Origin: Pseudocitrobacter vendiensis
GTDB taxonomy: Bacteria; Pseudomonadota; Gammaproteobacteria; Enterobacterales; Enterobacteriaceae
Length of the DNA stretch: 64,000 bases
Direction of reading: 5' to 3'
NCBI RefSeq assembly: GCF_943590815.1
Contig: NZ_CALSBS010000018.1
Coordinates: 34,099-98,098, forward strand
Position 1 is the first letter of the stretch. Each line of letters begins with the position of its first letter. The notes beneath the pieces are model-generated. The model was not told the origin of the DNA. It made no database searches and was given only the letters and a program-made list of their open reading frames with translations. This document shows, in pieces, positions 38,230-45,613 of the stretch. Both the position numbers and the translations under genes were made by a program.

Positions 38230-38499
38230 ATGCGGGTACTAAAAGTAAAATGTCCGGAGTGCGGAGCAAAGGCGATCATCAAAAAGACAAATCCCAAGCA
38301 CCCGCATATTTCAGATATCTACTGCGCCTGTTCAGACGTGGAGTGTGGCCATACCTTCGTGCTTAACCTGACGTTCTCCCACACGTTAAGCCCCAGTGCC
38401 AAGACCGGGGACTTGATGGTGCAGACGATCCTCAATTCCTTCTCACCAGAACAGAAGCAAATGACGCTGGATTTATTGAAAGCCGGAATGGCTGCATAG
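38230..38499 (+). CDS. Late-gene transcription activator, Ogr/Delta family
   Basis: 89 residues. Zinc-binding pattern C8-x2-C11-x22-C34-x4-C39 is exactly that of P2 Ogr and P4 Delta, which bind RNA polymerase alpha and activate late promoters. In P2 ogr lies beyond gene D; here it follows the portal gene on the same strand and converges on the replication operon at a terminator. Likely activates the head and tail promoters around 35.2 kb, though I could not identify the TGT-N12-ACA sites with confidence. Confidence 0.9.
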   Translation: MRVLKVKCPECGAKAIIKKTNPKHPHISDIYCACSDVECGHTFVLNLTFSHTLSPSAKTGDLMVQTILNSFSPEQKQMTLDLLKAGMAA

Positions 38500-38526
38500 A
38501 AAAAGGCACCGACAGGTGCCTTACTT
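38500..38526. terminator. Bidirectional terminator between ogr-like gene and replication operon
   Basis: AAAAAGGCACC-GAC-AGGTGCCTTACTTTT; sits exactly between the convergent operons. Confidence 0.82.
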
Positions 38527-38778
38527 TTACGCACTTGCCTCAGTCTTGATAAAGGCAATGCCATCTTTAAGGAATGCGTGATAGTTTCTCCCACTCAAAG
38601 GGGAGTGAACCACAGCAGTAAGCGGCAACAAAACATCAACAACGTTAGCAAATTGCTCAAAACTGATATCGAAGTGCTCCATTGTCAGCTCATCAAAATC
38701 AGTCGTTTCATATAGTTCATCGCTGATATTAAAAATTCCCATCAGCAATTCCTCATACGAAAAATAATTTTGCTTCAT
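38527..38778 (-). CDS. Small acidic phage protein of unknown function
   Basis: 83 residues (MKQNYFSYEELLMGIFNISDELYETTDFDELTME is its acidic start, given by position 1-34). Strongly acidic first half, no cysteine or membrane segment. Last gene of the leftward replication operon, before the bidirectional terminator; a 22-bp AT-rich gap precedes it. An acidic mimic-like protein is possible but unproven. Confidence 0.6.
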   Translation of the reverse strand: MKQNYFSYEELLMGIFNISDELYETTDFDELTMEHFDISFEQFANVVDVLLPLTAVVHSPLSGRNYHAFLKDGIAFIKTEASA

Positions 38779-38800
38779 TTATTCACCCTATAATTATTCG

Positions 38801-39172
38801 CTAATCAATAATCTTAATGGTCATATCATCCGAATCAAAAACGCCGGACACATCAACCCCTGTAATTTTGATTCCCTCAGAACCGTCCATTGGAGGCCAT
38901 CCCTCCTGCCCGTTACCTTCTTTCCAGTCAAATTCACATACAACACCATATGTATTAAAGTTATTCTCAAGTGCAATGAGCATCGCATGTTGTGCCAGCA
39001 TAATTAAGACGGCATTAAGTACAGATTCATGCTTCATGAGACGGTATTTAGCTTCCGACCAGAAATTATTAATTTCATGTAATTTTTCTTCTGTCATTAC
39101 ATTGTGGTCAATTTCAATATCAATCTCCGCTTTCCAGTCATAATCCACGGTATATCTTTTGATATTTGTCAT
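38801..39172 (-). CDS. DUF2528-type phage protein
   Basis: 123 residues from the ATG at 39172, which has AAGGGG upstream; the frame is open further up but overlaps the primase gene. Sequence MTNIKRYTVDYDWKAEIDIE followed by EIDHNVMTEEKLHEINNFWS is what I recall as DUF2528, found downstream of primase genes in P2-like/satellite phages. Acidic, soluble. Ten bases downstream of the primase-helicase stop, so likely cotranscribed; role unknown. Confidence 0.75.
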   Translation of the reverse strand: MTNIKRYTVDYDWKAEIDIEIDHNVMTEEKLHEINNFWSEAKYRLMKHESVLNAVLIMLAQHAMLIALENNFNTYGVVCEFDWKEGNGQEGWPPMDGSEGIKITGVDVSGVFDSDDMTIKIID

Positions 39173-39182
39173 TCTTTTCCCC

Positions 39183-41840
39183 TTATTTTTCCCTACGGAA
39201 TATCCAGCAACGGAATGTATCCGGCATGCGTTGCATTTCACCTTTGCCACGGTTATGGCGTTCACTCACTGCGCTGCGCGTGGTTTTGGTGTCGATAAAA
39301 CGGCGCTCATTGCCGTTTTTAAGCAGCTTTTTAATCTCGGTTAAAGTAAACGGAATACGCTGCCGGTGGGCGGCGGCGACTTCCTCAAGATGGTTAAAGT
39401 TGACCGCAATTTCCCCTTCATCCGATGAATGGTTAATACCGTGCGGTGCCAGCTCGTCAAGGTAATCAAACAGCTCCCAGAACTCCTGTACCAGAGGGTG
39501 ATCCTTTTTAAGTGCCTGGCAACGTTCCACAGCCAGCGCGGTGATGGCCTCGCGGGTCTTCTCAATACGTTCCACTGGTACCGGCACAACCAGCGCCAGC
39601 GCTTCCAGCAAACCAACCAGCTGCGCGTGATTTTTGGCGATACGAATATGCCGAATATTGGTATTGGACTCCAGCTCACTACGAGCGCGTTCGTAACCCT
39701 GGCCGAACACCTTCATGATTTCTTTTTCACGCATGGTGGCCAGCAGTGTGAACCCGGATACCTGACTAACGGGTATCTGTTCAAGCCGTTCGGCAGCGTA
39801 GCGGGTCTGGATGGACTGGCCGCGCTTGTCGGTATAGATATGGATGATACGCTCCAGAAACGCCTTGCTACCGTCTGTGTCTGCGTTCTGCGCTATCACT
39901 ATGCTGCCTCTGAATGGCGGCTCGTAGGTCTCGTTATTGTTCGATTTGATACCCACGGCGCGGGAAGCACGACCGTTGTACAGTGATTTAAGTTCGTCCC
40001 AGTCAAAAGCGCGTTGTTTGGCGTTATCCGTGGTACGGTCGCCTTCGATTAAGACCACCGGCAAGTTGCCGACCTGTGCAAAGTTACGGCCGCGCGCGGC
40101 AGCGGTCGATTTTGACGGGTCAAACCCTTCATACTCTTCACGGCCGGCGAGCTTCCACAGAAATTCAATCAGCGTTGATTTACCTGTTCCGGGTTCACCC
40201 ACGATTTCAAGGAACGGGAAAGACTTATCACGCTCCCGGATTTGTTCAGCAAACAGCGACCCCAGCCAGAACGCCAGCGCCACATACCCTTTTTCACCAA
40301 ATGCCGTCCAGATATCGTCAACCCAGCCCGTGGTGAATTCGTTGAGCTTCGGATTCAGATCCAGCGAAGGTGTGAGGCTCAGGCTCTTGACGCTGGCGCT
40401 GTTGATTTCGAAATAATCCTCGTCGTTCATCTCATACAACCGGCCATCACACACGGCCACACGATTAAACAGCCAGGCGGCATAATCTTTGTTGTAACCA
40501 ATAAAATTCTGCGTCTTGACCTCTTTGATTTCCGGGAGGCGCATCTGGATGAACTTATCCAGCTGTTTGGTACTGCCGGTGTAAACCGCCCCTTTGGCAA
40601 TGTGCAGCAGACGCTTTTTGAACTCGGCGGAGCTGGTGAGCTGATTGGCCGTGAAGGTGTCTTTCACGGCTGGTCGGTTTGGCATATTGACCTTCACGTA
40701 ATACCAGGACTCGTCCGTAGGTTCAGACCGTTGAAAGTAAAGCGGCGTCAGCCAGCAGTTGGCGATTTCGGTCACGCCACCTGACTCTTTAACCGCCCGT
40801 TCTTTGGCCTCCCACTCCATCACCACTTCGGTACCGGTATTGGTGATGCGTTCATAGGCTCGCATATACCTGTCCAGATCCAGTTCAAACCAGTACATGC
40901 GGGAATTATGTTCAAAGTAGAACGAATGCCATTCGTTATGCTGATGCATGAGCAGCGCTTTTTCAGTCGGGCTTTTCGCCAGCAGGATATCGCCATAGTA
41001 GCGATAATTTTTGATGTCCGATTTGCTGAACCGACCACGTAAAAGCAGGTCATTCCAGTCCAGACTGGAGGATGATTTCACCGGCTGCGCCGCGCGAACC
41101 TTCCAGCCGGCTTCCTCGCTACGTGCAGCAAAGGCCAGCGTGTGCTTAGTGCCGGCTTTGTCGCCATCAAACGCCCATATCAGACGTGGGCGGGGTTTCT
41201 CGCCCAGCTCTTTCGCCAGGGTATCCAGCGCCGCCAGTGGGTAATTGTTGCTGCTCAGTGTGGCCACGGCAGGTAGACCCGCCTGGCACAAACTCAGCGC
41301 GTTAAATATGCCCTCGGTGATCCAGATTTCATTCACTTCCAGCAGGTTTACAGACGGCGGAACCCACCAGTGGCCAACGTAGCTTCCTCTGATGTTCGCT
41401 TTCTGCTTACCGAAACGCTGCGGCTGGTCAATGATGCGCTCCCACGTCGCACCACAGGCCAGCTTAAATCTGACGGTTGCCGACCCCATCCCCTCTTTAG
41501 CAAATGCGCCCTGAGTAAAGCAACCTTTCAGCGGTTCAGTATCCAGCCCCCGAGCCTCGCGCAGATACGCCTCAGCAGCGGCGTGCGGGGTTTCGGGGGT
41601 ATCCTGGTACCGCTTAGACCAGTCCTCAAAGATTTCAGGGTACTGCTCTTTGACAACAACCTGATGGCCGCAGTTGTTTTCGCGGCCACACTTCAGGATC
41701 CAGGGCTTATCTATGCTGGTGAACAGTTCGCGTTTATGGCATTTAGGGCAAACACCCTGCTGCAAATATTTATCCCGTTCCTTAAATTCAAAATCCTGAA
41801 CGAGCCGGCGCACAACGTCCTGCTGTATTGTGGCATTCAT
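39183..41840 (-). CDS. Bifunctional primase-helicase (TOPRIM primase plus P-loop helicase)
   Basis: 885 residues. N-terminal zinc ribbon (CPKC at 31-34 and two later Cys, C51 and C57), TOPRIM core (WITEGIFNALSL near 172 and IWAFDGDKAG near 223), a long linker, and a helicase P-loop EIVGEPGTGKST near 560 with VVLIEGDRTTD (near 605) as Walker B-like segment. It replaces the P2 rolling-circle initiator gpA and suggests theta replication from an iteron origin, as with P4 alpha. The origin candidate lies at 17150-17436. Preceded by a small gene on the same strand. Confidence 0.87.
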   Translation of the reverse strand: MNATIQQDVVRRLVQDFEFKERDKYLQQGVCPKCHKRELFTSIDKPWILKCGRENNCGHQVVVKEQYPEIFEDWSKRYQDTPETPHAAAEAYLREARGLDTEPLKGCFTQGAFAKEGMGSATVRFKLACGATWERIIDQPQRFGKQKANIRGSYVGHWWVPPSVNLLEVNEIWITEGIFNALSLCQAGLPAVATLSSNNYPLAALDTLAKELGEKPRPRLIWAFDGDKAGTKHTLAFAARSEEAGWKVRAAQPVKSSSSLDWNDLLLRGRFSKSDIKNYRYYGDILLAKSPTEKALLMHQHNEWHSFYFEHNSRMYWFELDLDRYMRAYERITNTGTEVVMEWEAKERAVKESGGVTEIANCWLTPLYFQRSEPTDESWYYVKVNMPNRPAVKDTFTANQLTSSAEFKKRLLHIAKGAVYTGSTKQLDKFIQMRLPEIKEVKTQNFIGYNKDYAAWLFNRVAVCDGRLYEMNDEDYFEINSASVKSLSLTPSLDLNPKLNEFTTGWVDDIWTAFGEKGYVALAFWLGSLFAEQIRERDKSFPFLEIVGEPGTGKSTLIEFLWKLAGREEYEGFDPSKSTAAARGRNFAQVGNLPVVLIEGDRTTDNAKQRAFDWDELKSLYNGRASRAVGIKSNNNETYEPPFRGSIVIAQNADTDGSKAFLERIIHIYTDKRGQSIQTRYAAERLEQIPVSQVSGFTLLATMREKEIMKVFGQGYERARSELESNTNIRHIRIAKNHAQLVGLLEALALVVPVPVERIEKTREAITALAVERCQALKKDHPLVQEFWELFDYLDELAPHGINHSSDEGEIAVNFNHLEEVAAAHRQRIPFTLTEIKKLLKNGNERRFIDTKTTRSAVSERHNRGKGEMQRMPDTFRCWIFRREK

Positions 41841-41879
41841 AATTAATCCAGATGTAGAAAGGTGTGAAAGGCAAAAAAA

Positions 41880-42098
41880 CTATATTCGGTATTGTTTGTT
41901 ATATCGCTCATGCGTCATTAATTCCCAATGCCTGCCTTTATCTTTACTCAGTAACCGCCAACGATAAGAAACATGAACAGAAAAATAATGATGTGGTTTT
42001 ATAACCTGATATACCTTTTTGCCGTTGTAATATTCCGTCAGCACAGAAAATGCCTTACATATGACACTTTCACTTGCATGAGAGGTCACTGTCAGCAT
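41880..42098 (-). CDS. Small basic phage protein, ParE-like fragment
   Basis: 72 residues, rich in Tyr, His, Lys and Arg. The C-terminal half (SYRWRLLSKDKGRHWELMTH followed by ERYNKQYRI) resembles a family in phage early operons now labelled ParE-like; I cannot see a full RelE/ParE active site nor an antitoxin partner beside it. Two bases downstream of the exonuclease stop, so it is translated from the same mRNA. Function uncertain. Confidence 0.6.
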   Translation of the reverse strand: MLTVTSHASESVICKAFSVLTEYYNGKKVYQVIKPHHYFSVHVSYRWRLLSKDKGRHWELMTHERYNKQYRI

Positions 42099-42100
42099 AT

Positions 42101-42670
42101 TTATTTCACACTGGCTATTTTTACGAGATACATCCAGACGTAAGAAACGACTTTAGCCTGATGAATGGCATCATATAAGGCGTGATGTTTAACACCTTCA
42201 AATTTAATAATATTACGAACATTCAGCCCAAGCGTTTTTGACAGTTCAACAACCGTTCTTACATCACGGTCATTCCAGTAGTGCCATAGTGGATCGGCAA
42301 ACCCGCATTTATCCAATGCATTACGTAAAATCACATTGTCGAACGCCGCACCATTCCCCCATGCCTGCACTTTAGACGGGTCAGAATGCTCAGTAATGAA
42401 GGCTTCCAGATTCGCTAACGCCAGAGGCAAGTCCAGGCAATCGTCATTAAGCAGCTCGCTACGCGCTTCGGCATCCTGGCGCATCCACCATAATACGGTT
42501 TCTGAACCCATAGTTAGGCCATGGCCGACACAACTACCCAGGCTAACGCGCTGATAAAACTGCTCACCCATTTCGCCAGTTTCAGGGTCAAAGAATACAG
42601 CACCGATAGAAGCAATCGCAGAAGTCGGTTTGTTATCCATAGTTTCGAGGTCAATCATTAAATGTTTCAT
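42101..42670 (-). CDS. DEDDh 3'-5' exonuclease
   Basis: 189 residues. The five DEDDh residues can be placed: D7 and E9 (MIDLET), D111 (AAFDNVIL), H162 and D167 (HHALYDAIH). The domain start and length match the phage/ExoVIII-RNase T type (exoribonuclease Rv2179c-like fold). It may act in phage recombination or RNA/DNA degradation; substrate not deducible. AAGGA precedes the ATG. Conserved in P2/HP1-like early operons. Confidence 0.86.
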   Translation of the reverse strand: MKHLMIDLETMDNKPTSAIASIGAVFFDPETGEMGEQFYQRVSLGSCVGHGLTMGSETVLWWMRQDAEARSELLNDDCLDLPLALANLEAFITEHSDPSKVQAWGNGAAFDNVILRNALDKCGFADPLWHYWNDRDVRTVVELSKTLGLNVRNIIKFEGVKHHALYDAIHQAKVVSYVWMYLVKIASVK

Positions 42671-42679
42671 GTTGGTTCC

Positions 42680-43015
42680 TTAGCGCTGGGAAGATGCAAC
42701 AGATTTAAGATGTGAGTTATTACTTTTTAATGCGGTAGTAGCCAGAGACATAAGACCTGAAATATTATTTTCAGTTGGTATGTTTCCACCGAACACCATA
42801 AGTGTAATTTTATGAAGTTCCTCAAAATCTTCACCGTCATTATTAAAGCGAGCAGTGGAAGTTATTCCCTCAAGACATTTAGCCAATTGGATATTCAATT
42901 CCATTAATTGTAATCCGTCGCTATGGACAGAGAATGTTTCTTTTTCAATAGCGTTTGCCTGTGCATGGTAATTTTGCAAAAGGCTACGAATCAGGGTCGC
43001 GTATTTAGTTTTCAT
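42680..43015 (-). CDS. Phage early-region protein of unknown function
   Basis: 111 residues from the ATG at 43015 (MKTKYATLIRSLLQNYHAQA), two bases after the stop of the Cox-like gene; a longer start nine codons upstream overlaps cox. Helical, soluble, no motif that I recognise. Located between cox and the exonuclease in the leftward early operon, so probably an accessory of replication or regulation. Confidence 0.6.
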   Translation of the reverse strand: MKTKYATLIRSLLQNYHAQANAIEKETFSVHSDGLQLMELNIQLAKCLEGITSTARFNNDGEDFEELHKITLMVFGGNIPTENNISGLMSLATTALKSNNSHLKSVASSQR

Positions 43016-43017
43016 AA

Positions 43018-43287
43018 TTAAAGCCCTAACCACATTAGCCACGCATCGCGTTGTGCTTTTGGTTTTTTTGCAAATGCAAGCCGGATGCCTTTATTAAATT
43101 CCTCAATACAAATAAGTTTCTCCGTACGTGCCCCAGGCTTCTCCGGATCCTGAATTTCAATAAAGGGAATTTTGTCCGCTTTAACCATCATATCCACGGC
43201 ATTTTTAGACTTACCCAACAGCTCCGCAAACTTCTCAGTTGTCACCCCTTCGAGCGGGTACTTGATAAGCAAATCATCAAGGTTCAT
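43018..43287 (-). CDS. Cox-like regulator / excisionase
   Basis: 89 residues with a winged-helix/HTH-type start (EGVTTEKFAELLGKSKNAVD, about 14-33) and the Cox-family tail (PKAQRDAWLMWLGL). First gene of the leftward early operon, divergent from the repressor with two operators between. In P2 and HP1, Cox represses the repressor promoter and directs excision with Int. Assigned by fold, place and length. Confidence 0.83.
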   Translation of the reverse strand: MNLDDLLIKYPLEGVTTEKFAELLGKSKNAVDMMVKADKIPFIEIQDPEKPGARTEKLICIEEFNKGIRLAFAKKPKAQRDAWLMWLGL

Positions 43288-43345
43288 GTGTTATCCTCGC
43301 TTTGAAGTAAATCCCAGACCGTTCAGGACTGGTTTTCTTTGGTTT

Positions 43346-43395
43346 GGTCTCACATGTGAGACCAATGACGAGATAATAGGATCACAAGTGAGACC
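43346..43395. promoter_or_regulatory. Two repressor operators between cox and repressor
   Basis: A perfect 18-bp palindrome GGTCTCACATGTGAGACC (43346-43363) and a second, imperfect copy AGGATCACAAGTGAGACC (43378-43395), exactly 32 bp apart, about three helical turns. This is the C-repressor operator arrangement of P2-like immunity regions, which allows cooperative binding of two dimers. Confidence 0.88.
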
Positions 43396-43402
43396 TTGTC
43401 AA

Positions 43403-43711
43403 ATGCAGCTTTCTGAAAAAATACGCTTGATTAGAATTTCTGAGGATCTAACACAAATTAAATTCTGCGAAATCACGCAGTTAGCAATGGGGACACTGAA
43501 AAGATATGAAGGGGGAAAATCAGAGCCTAGTGTTAAAGCGCTTTTGCAGATAACCACGAATCCGCGTTTTAAAAAATATGCCCTGTGGTTAACCACCGAC
43601 GAAACCGCCCCGGAGATTGGCCAGATATCCCCGGCTCTCTCTCTTAATGGGTCAGAACAACCGGAGGATGTTCCGGATTTAACCCACAAAGCAGCAAAAT
43701 CACACCGTTAA
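43403..43711 (+). CDS. Phage repressor (P2 C-like, CI-analogue)
   Basis: 102 residues from the ATG at 43403, just after the second operator; the open frame runs upstream to 43172 but that would overlap cox and lacks a start context. Small helix-turn-helix protein (LTQIKFCEITQLAMGTLKRY about residues 16-35) comparable in length to P2 C (99). No cleavage domain is visible, so SOS induction by self-cleavage is unlikely. Lies between operators and integrase. Confidence 0.87.
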   Translation: MQLSEKIRLIRISEDLTQIKFCEITQLAMGTLKRYEGGKSEPSVKALLQITTNPRFKKYALWLTTDETAPEIGQISPALSLNGSEQPEDVPDLTHKAAKSHR

Positions 43712-43795
43712 AAGCTGAAAATTGGTTAGACCTGTATTTTGAATTTGCTGACTGCCTGTGGTCGCAGGCCGGAAGCTACATCGGAGGGCTTCGCT

Positions 43796-44779
43796 ATGGC
43801 GATTAAGAAGCTCGATGATGGACGTTATGAACTGGACACAAGAACGGGCGGACGCACCAGTAAGCGAGTCCGCAAAATATTCAACAGGCGGGCTGATGCT
43901 GTTGCGTATGAACGGTACATGCTGGGTAAGTTTCAGCGTAAGGAATGGGATCCGGCCGCACAGATTGACAGGCGCACGCTGGACGATATCAGGGAACTGT
44001 GGTGGCTCTACCACGGCCAGACGCAGAAGAATGGCGAGATTGAAAACAGGCATCTCATCAAAACCATCACCGCGCTGGATAATCCGCAGGTAGGAGAAGT
44101 AAACAAACGAATGCTGATAGTCCACCGCAGCCGCAGGCTGGCGCAGGGAATAAGCGCATCCACCATCAACCGTGATATTTACCGGTTGTCCGGCATGTTC
44201 AGCGCCCTGATTAAGCTGGATGAGTTTGAGGGGGAAAACCCGCTGCGCGGCCTGCCTCCCCTGAAAGAGAAAAATCCCGGCATGACCTTCCTCACAAAAC
44301 CCGAAATTAGCTGCCTGCTGGACACGCTGACGGGCGATTACCGGCTGGTTGCCCTGCTGTGCCTCAGCACAGGCGGACGCTGGGGAGAGGTCAGCACGCT
44401 GACGGAATCGCAGATTATGCACGGCCGTGTCGTCTTCCTGGAAACGAAGAACGGCAAAAAGCGCGTGGTTCCCATCTCTGCCGAACTGGAGGAAGAAGTC
44501 ATGGCCAACGCCAGCGCGGGGCTGTTCCGGGTGGACTATGAAAACTTCTGCCGGAAGCTGCGGAGGGTCAAACACGACCTGCCACGCGGCCAGGCCACCC
44601 ACATTCTGCGCCACACGTTCGCAAGCCACTTTATGATGAACGGCGGGAATATCATTGCGCTTCAGCAGATACTTGGCCACGCCAGCATTCAGCAGACGAT
44701 GGCGTACGCACATCTGGCACCGGATTATCTCCAGAACGCGATCGCGCTGAATCCGCTGAAAGGGGGGCTGGGGGTCTGA
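43796..44779 (+). CDS. int: Tyrosine integrase (P2-type)
   Basis: 327 residues from the ATG at 43796 with GGAGG upstream; the reading frame is open 19 codons further but without ribosome site. N-terminal arm-binding domain followed by the catalytic domain: R in STGGRWGEVSTL (near 205), K in TKNGKKRV, HxxR in ILRHTFASHF, and LGHASIQQTMAYAHL with the nucleophilic Tyr. Adjacent to attR and the right arm sites; same strand as the repressor, so maintained low in lysogeny. Confidence 0.94.
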   Translation: MAIKKLDDGRYELDTRTGGRTSKRVRKIFNRRADAVAYERYMLGKFQRKEWDPAAQIDRRTLDDIRELWWLYHGQTQKNGEIENRHLIKTITALDNPQVGEVNKRMLIVHRSRRLAQGISASTINRDIYRLSGMFSALIKLDEFEGENPLRGLPPLKEKNPGMTFLTKPEISCLLDTLTGDYRLVALLCLSTGGRWGEVSTLTESQIMHGRVVFLETKNGKKRVVPISAELEEEVMANASAGLFRVDYENFCRKLRRVKHDLPRGQATHILRHTFASHFMMNGGNIIALQQILGHASIQQTMAYAHLAPDYLQNAIALNPLKGGLGV

Positions 44780-44785
44780 TGATTC

Positions 44786-44862
44786 CGTCCACATGTGGAC
44801 GCATTTTTCCGTTTCGGGACTGCCTGAAACCCCCTGAAACGGAAGTGTGGACAGTGTGGACG
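44786..44862. promoter_or_regulatory. Right integrase arm-type sites
   Basis: A 16-bp perfect palindrome CGTCCACATGTGGACG (44786-44801) contains two sites head to head; two direct sites follow (TGTGGACA at 44846 and TGTGGACG at 44855). Together with the two left-arm copies there are six GTCCACA boxes round attP. Confidence 0.7.
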
Positions 44863-44895
44863 GTAAAATTGGCCTGAAAAGTTTGTAAGTCGTTG

Positions 44896-44955
44896 AAAAA
44901 AAAGACCCCCACATCATGTGGGGGAAGACAGGGATGGTGTCTATGGCAAGGAAAA
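44896..44955 (-). ncRNA. cpxQ: CpxQ small RNA (3'-UTR derived), regenerated at attR
   Basis: On the minus strand the sequence after the cpxP stop reads TTTTTCCTTGCCATAG then ACACCATCCCTGTCTTCC and a 9-bp hairpin, which is the CpxQ RNA known from Salmonella (RNase E product of cpxP mRNA, Hfq-dependent, inner-membrane stress targets). Everything from ACACC on belongs to the att repeat; the terminal U tract (complement of 44896-44903, after one interrupting C) comes from the phage. Ends are approximate. Confidence 0.75.
44905..44940. repeat. attR core (36-bp direct repeat, right copy)
   Basis: Identical to 16950-16985. The hairpin is intact; the base to its left is a phage-derived G and A8 tract, so a terminator with a U tract is rebuilt for cpxP. 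Confidence 0.93.
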
Positions 44956-44965
44956 ACAGGGTTTG

Positions 44966-45463
44966 TTACTGGTTGCTACGGGTACTACTAAATAACATTG
45001 TCGTTGGGTTTTTTTGCATCCCGGCAACCTCACGCAACTGGTCCATACGTTGCTGGTGTTTCTCATTTAGAGCCGCTTGCTGCTCTGGCGTGAGCAGGCG
45101 ATACATCTGGTTGCGCACTTTCGCCATTTCTACCTGGCGGGCAACTTGCTCTTTGGCCATTTTTTCGGCCTGAGCGCGTACAGCGGCTTCATCAAATTTT
45201 TCTGCTGTGATGAGACGATGCATCGTCTCTACTTCGCTAACATTAACGGGCGGCTGGTCATGCCGGGCTCGTTGCATCAGATCTCGCATCTGCTGACGTT
45301 GATGTTCGGTTAAACTTATGCCGTCAAACATATGACCCTGACTGCTACGCTGCGTGCTACCCTCAGCGGGGTGCCAGTTAACGCTGGTGACGACTTCAGC
45401 TGCCTGGCTAGTAGCACTTAGCGCCAGTGTTGAGGCCATGACGGCAGCGATAACATTGCGCAT
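44966..45463 (-). CDS. cpxP: Cpx pathway periplasmic inhibitor CpxP
   Basis: 165 residues. Signal peptide about 1-21 (ATSQAAEVV), two LTxxQ-type motifs (LTEHQRQQ near 50 and [10 protein letters not shown] near 127) that define the CpxP/Spy family. Binds the CpxA sensor and misfolded proteins. The ATG at 45463 with GGGAG upstream is preferred to a GTG one codon earlier. Coding sequence is not damaged by the prophage, which starts 26 bases after the stop. The strong CpxR box upstream explains high stress induction. Confidence 0.96.
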   Translation of the reverse strand: MRNVIAAVMASTLALSATSQAAEVVTSVNWHPAEGSTQRSSQGHMFDGISLTEHQRQQMRDLMQRARHDQPPVNVSEVETMHRLITAEKFDEAAVRAQAEKMAKEQVARQVEMAKVRNQMYRLLTPEQQAALNEKHQQRMDQLREVAGMQKNPTTMLFSSTRSNQ

Positions 45464-45543
45464 CACTTGCTCCCAAAAACTTTTGTGTCGCGATTCAACG
45501 AGAGACAGTTTACGATTCAGGCTGCAAACATGCGTCAGGGGGT

Positions 45544-45558
45544 GTAAAACAACGTAAA
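45544..45558. promoter_or_regulatory. CpxR box between cpxP and cpxR
   Basis: Perfect GTAAA-N5-GTAAA (GTAAAACAACGTAAA). It can serve both divergent promoters, cpxP and cpxRA. Confidence 0.92.
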
Positions 45559-45613
45559 GTCATGGATTAGCGGGCCTTGATGACGTAATTTCTGCCTCGG
45601 AGGTATTTAAAAT

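Larger units (their letters stand above)
16950..44940. mobile_element. P2-related (HP1/K139-type structural module) prophage between cpxP and fieF
   Basis: About 28 kb flanked by a 36-bp perfect direct repeat. It holds tyrosine integrase, Cox, repressor, a replication module, terminase-portal-scaffold-capsid genes in P2 order (Q, P divergent from O, N, M, L), sheath, tube, lysis cassette, tape measure, baseplate, fibre and hub genes. All frames read open, with no visible frameshift apart from the programmed one, so the element looks intact. The P2 rolling-circle gene A and gene B are absent and replaced by a primase-helicase. The cpxP-fieF interval is used by other P2-type phages according to my memory of the literature. 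Confidence 0.95.

Noticed and set aside
43700..44917. 405-codon minus-strand frame across the integrase gene
   Set aside because: Complement of a real integrase with intact catalytic residues; no start context and no recognisable domain.
16950..44940. CRISPR array, tRNA genes or toxin-antitoxin and restriction cargo in the prophage
   Set aside because: No regular direct repeats with spacers, no tRNA cloverleaf and no recognisable restriction or antitoxin gene were seen; all space is filled by phage functions.
44905..44940. cpxP inactivated by prophage insertion
   Set aside because: The cpxP stop codon lies 26 bases outside the repeat and the protein has the normal length.
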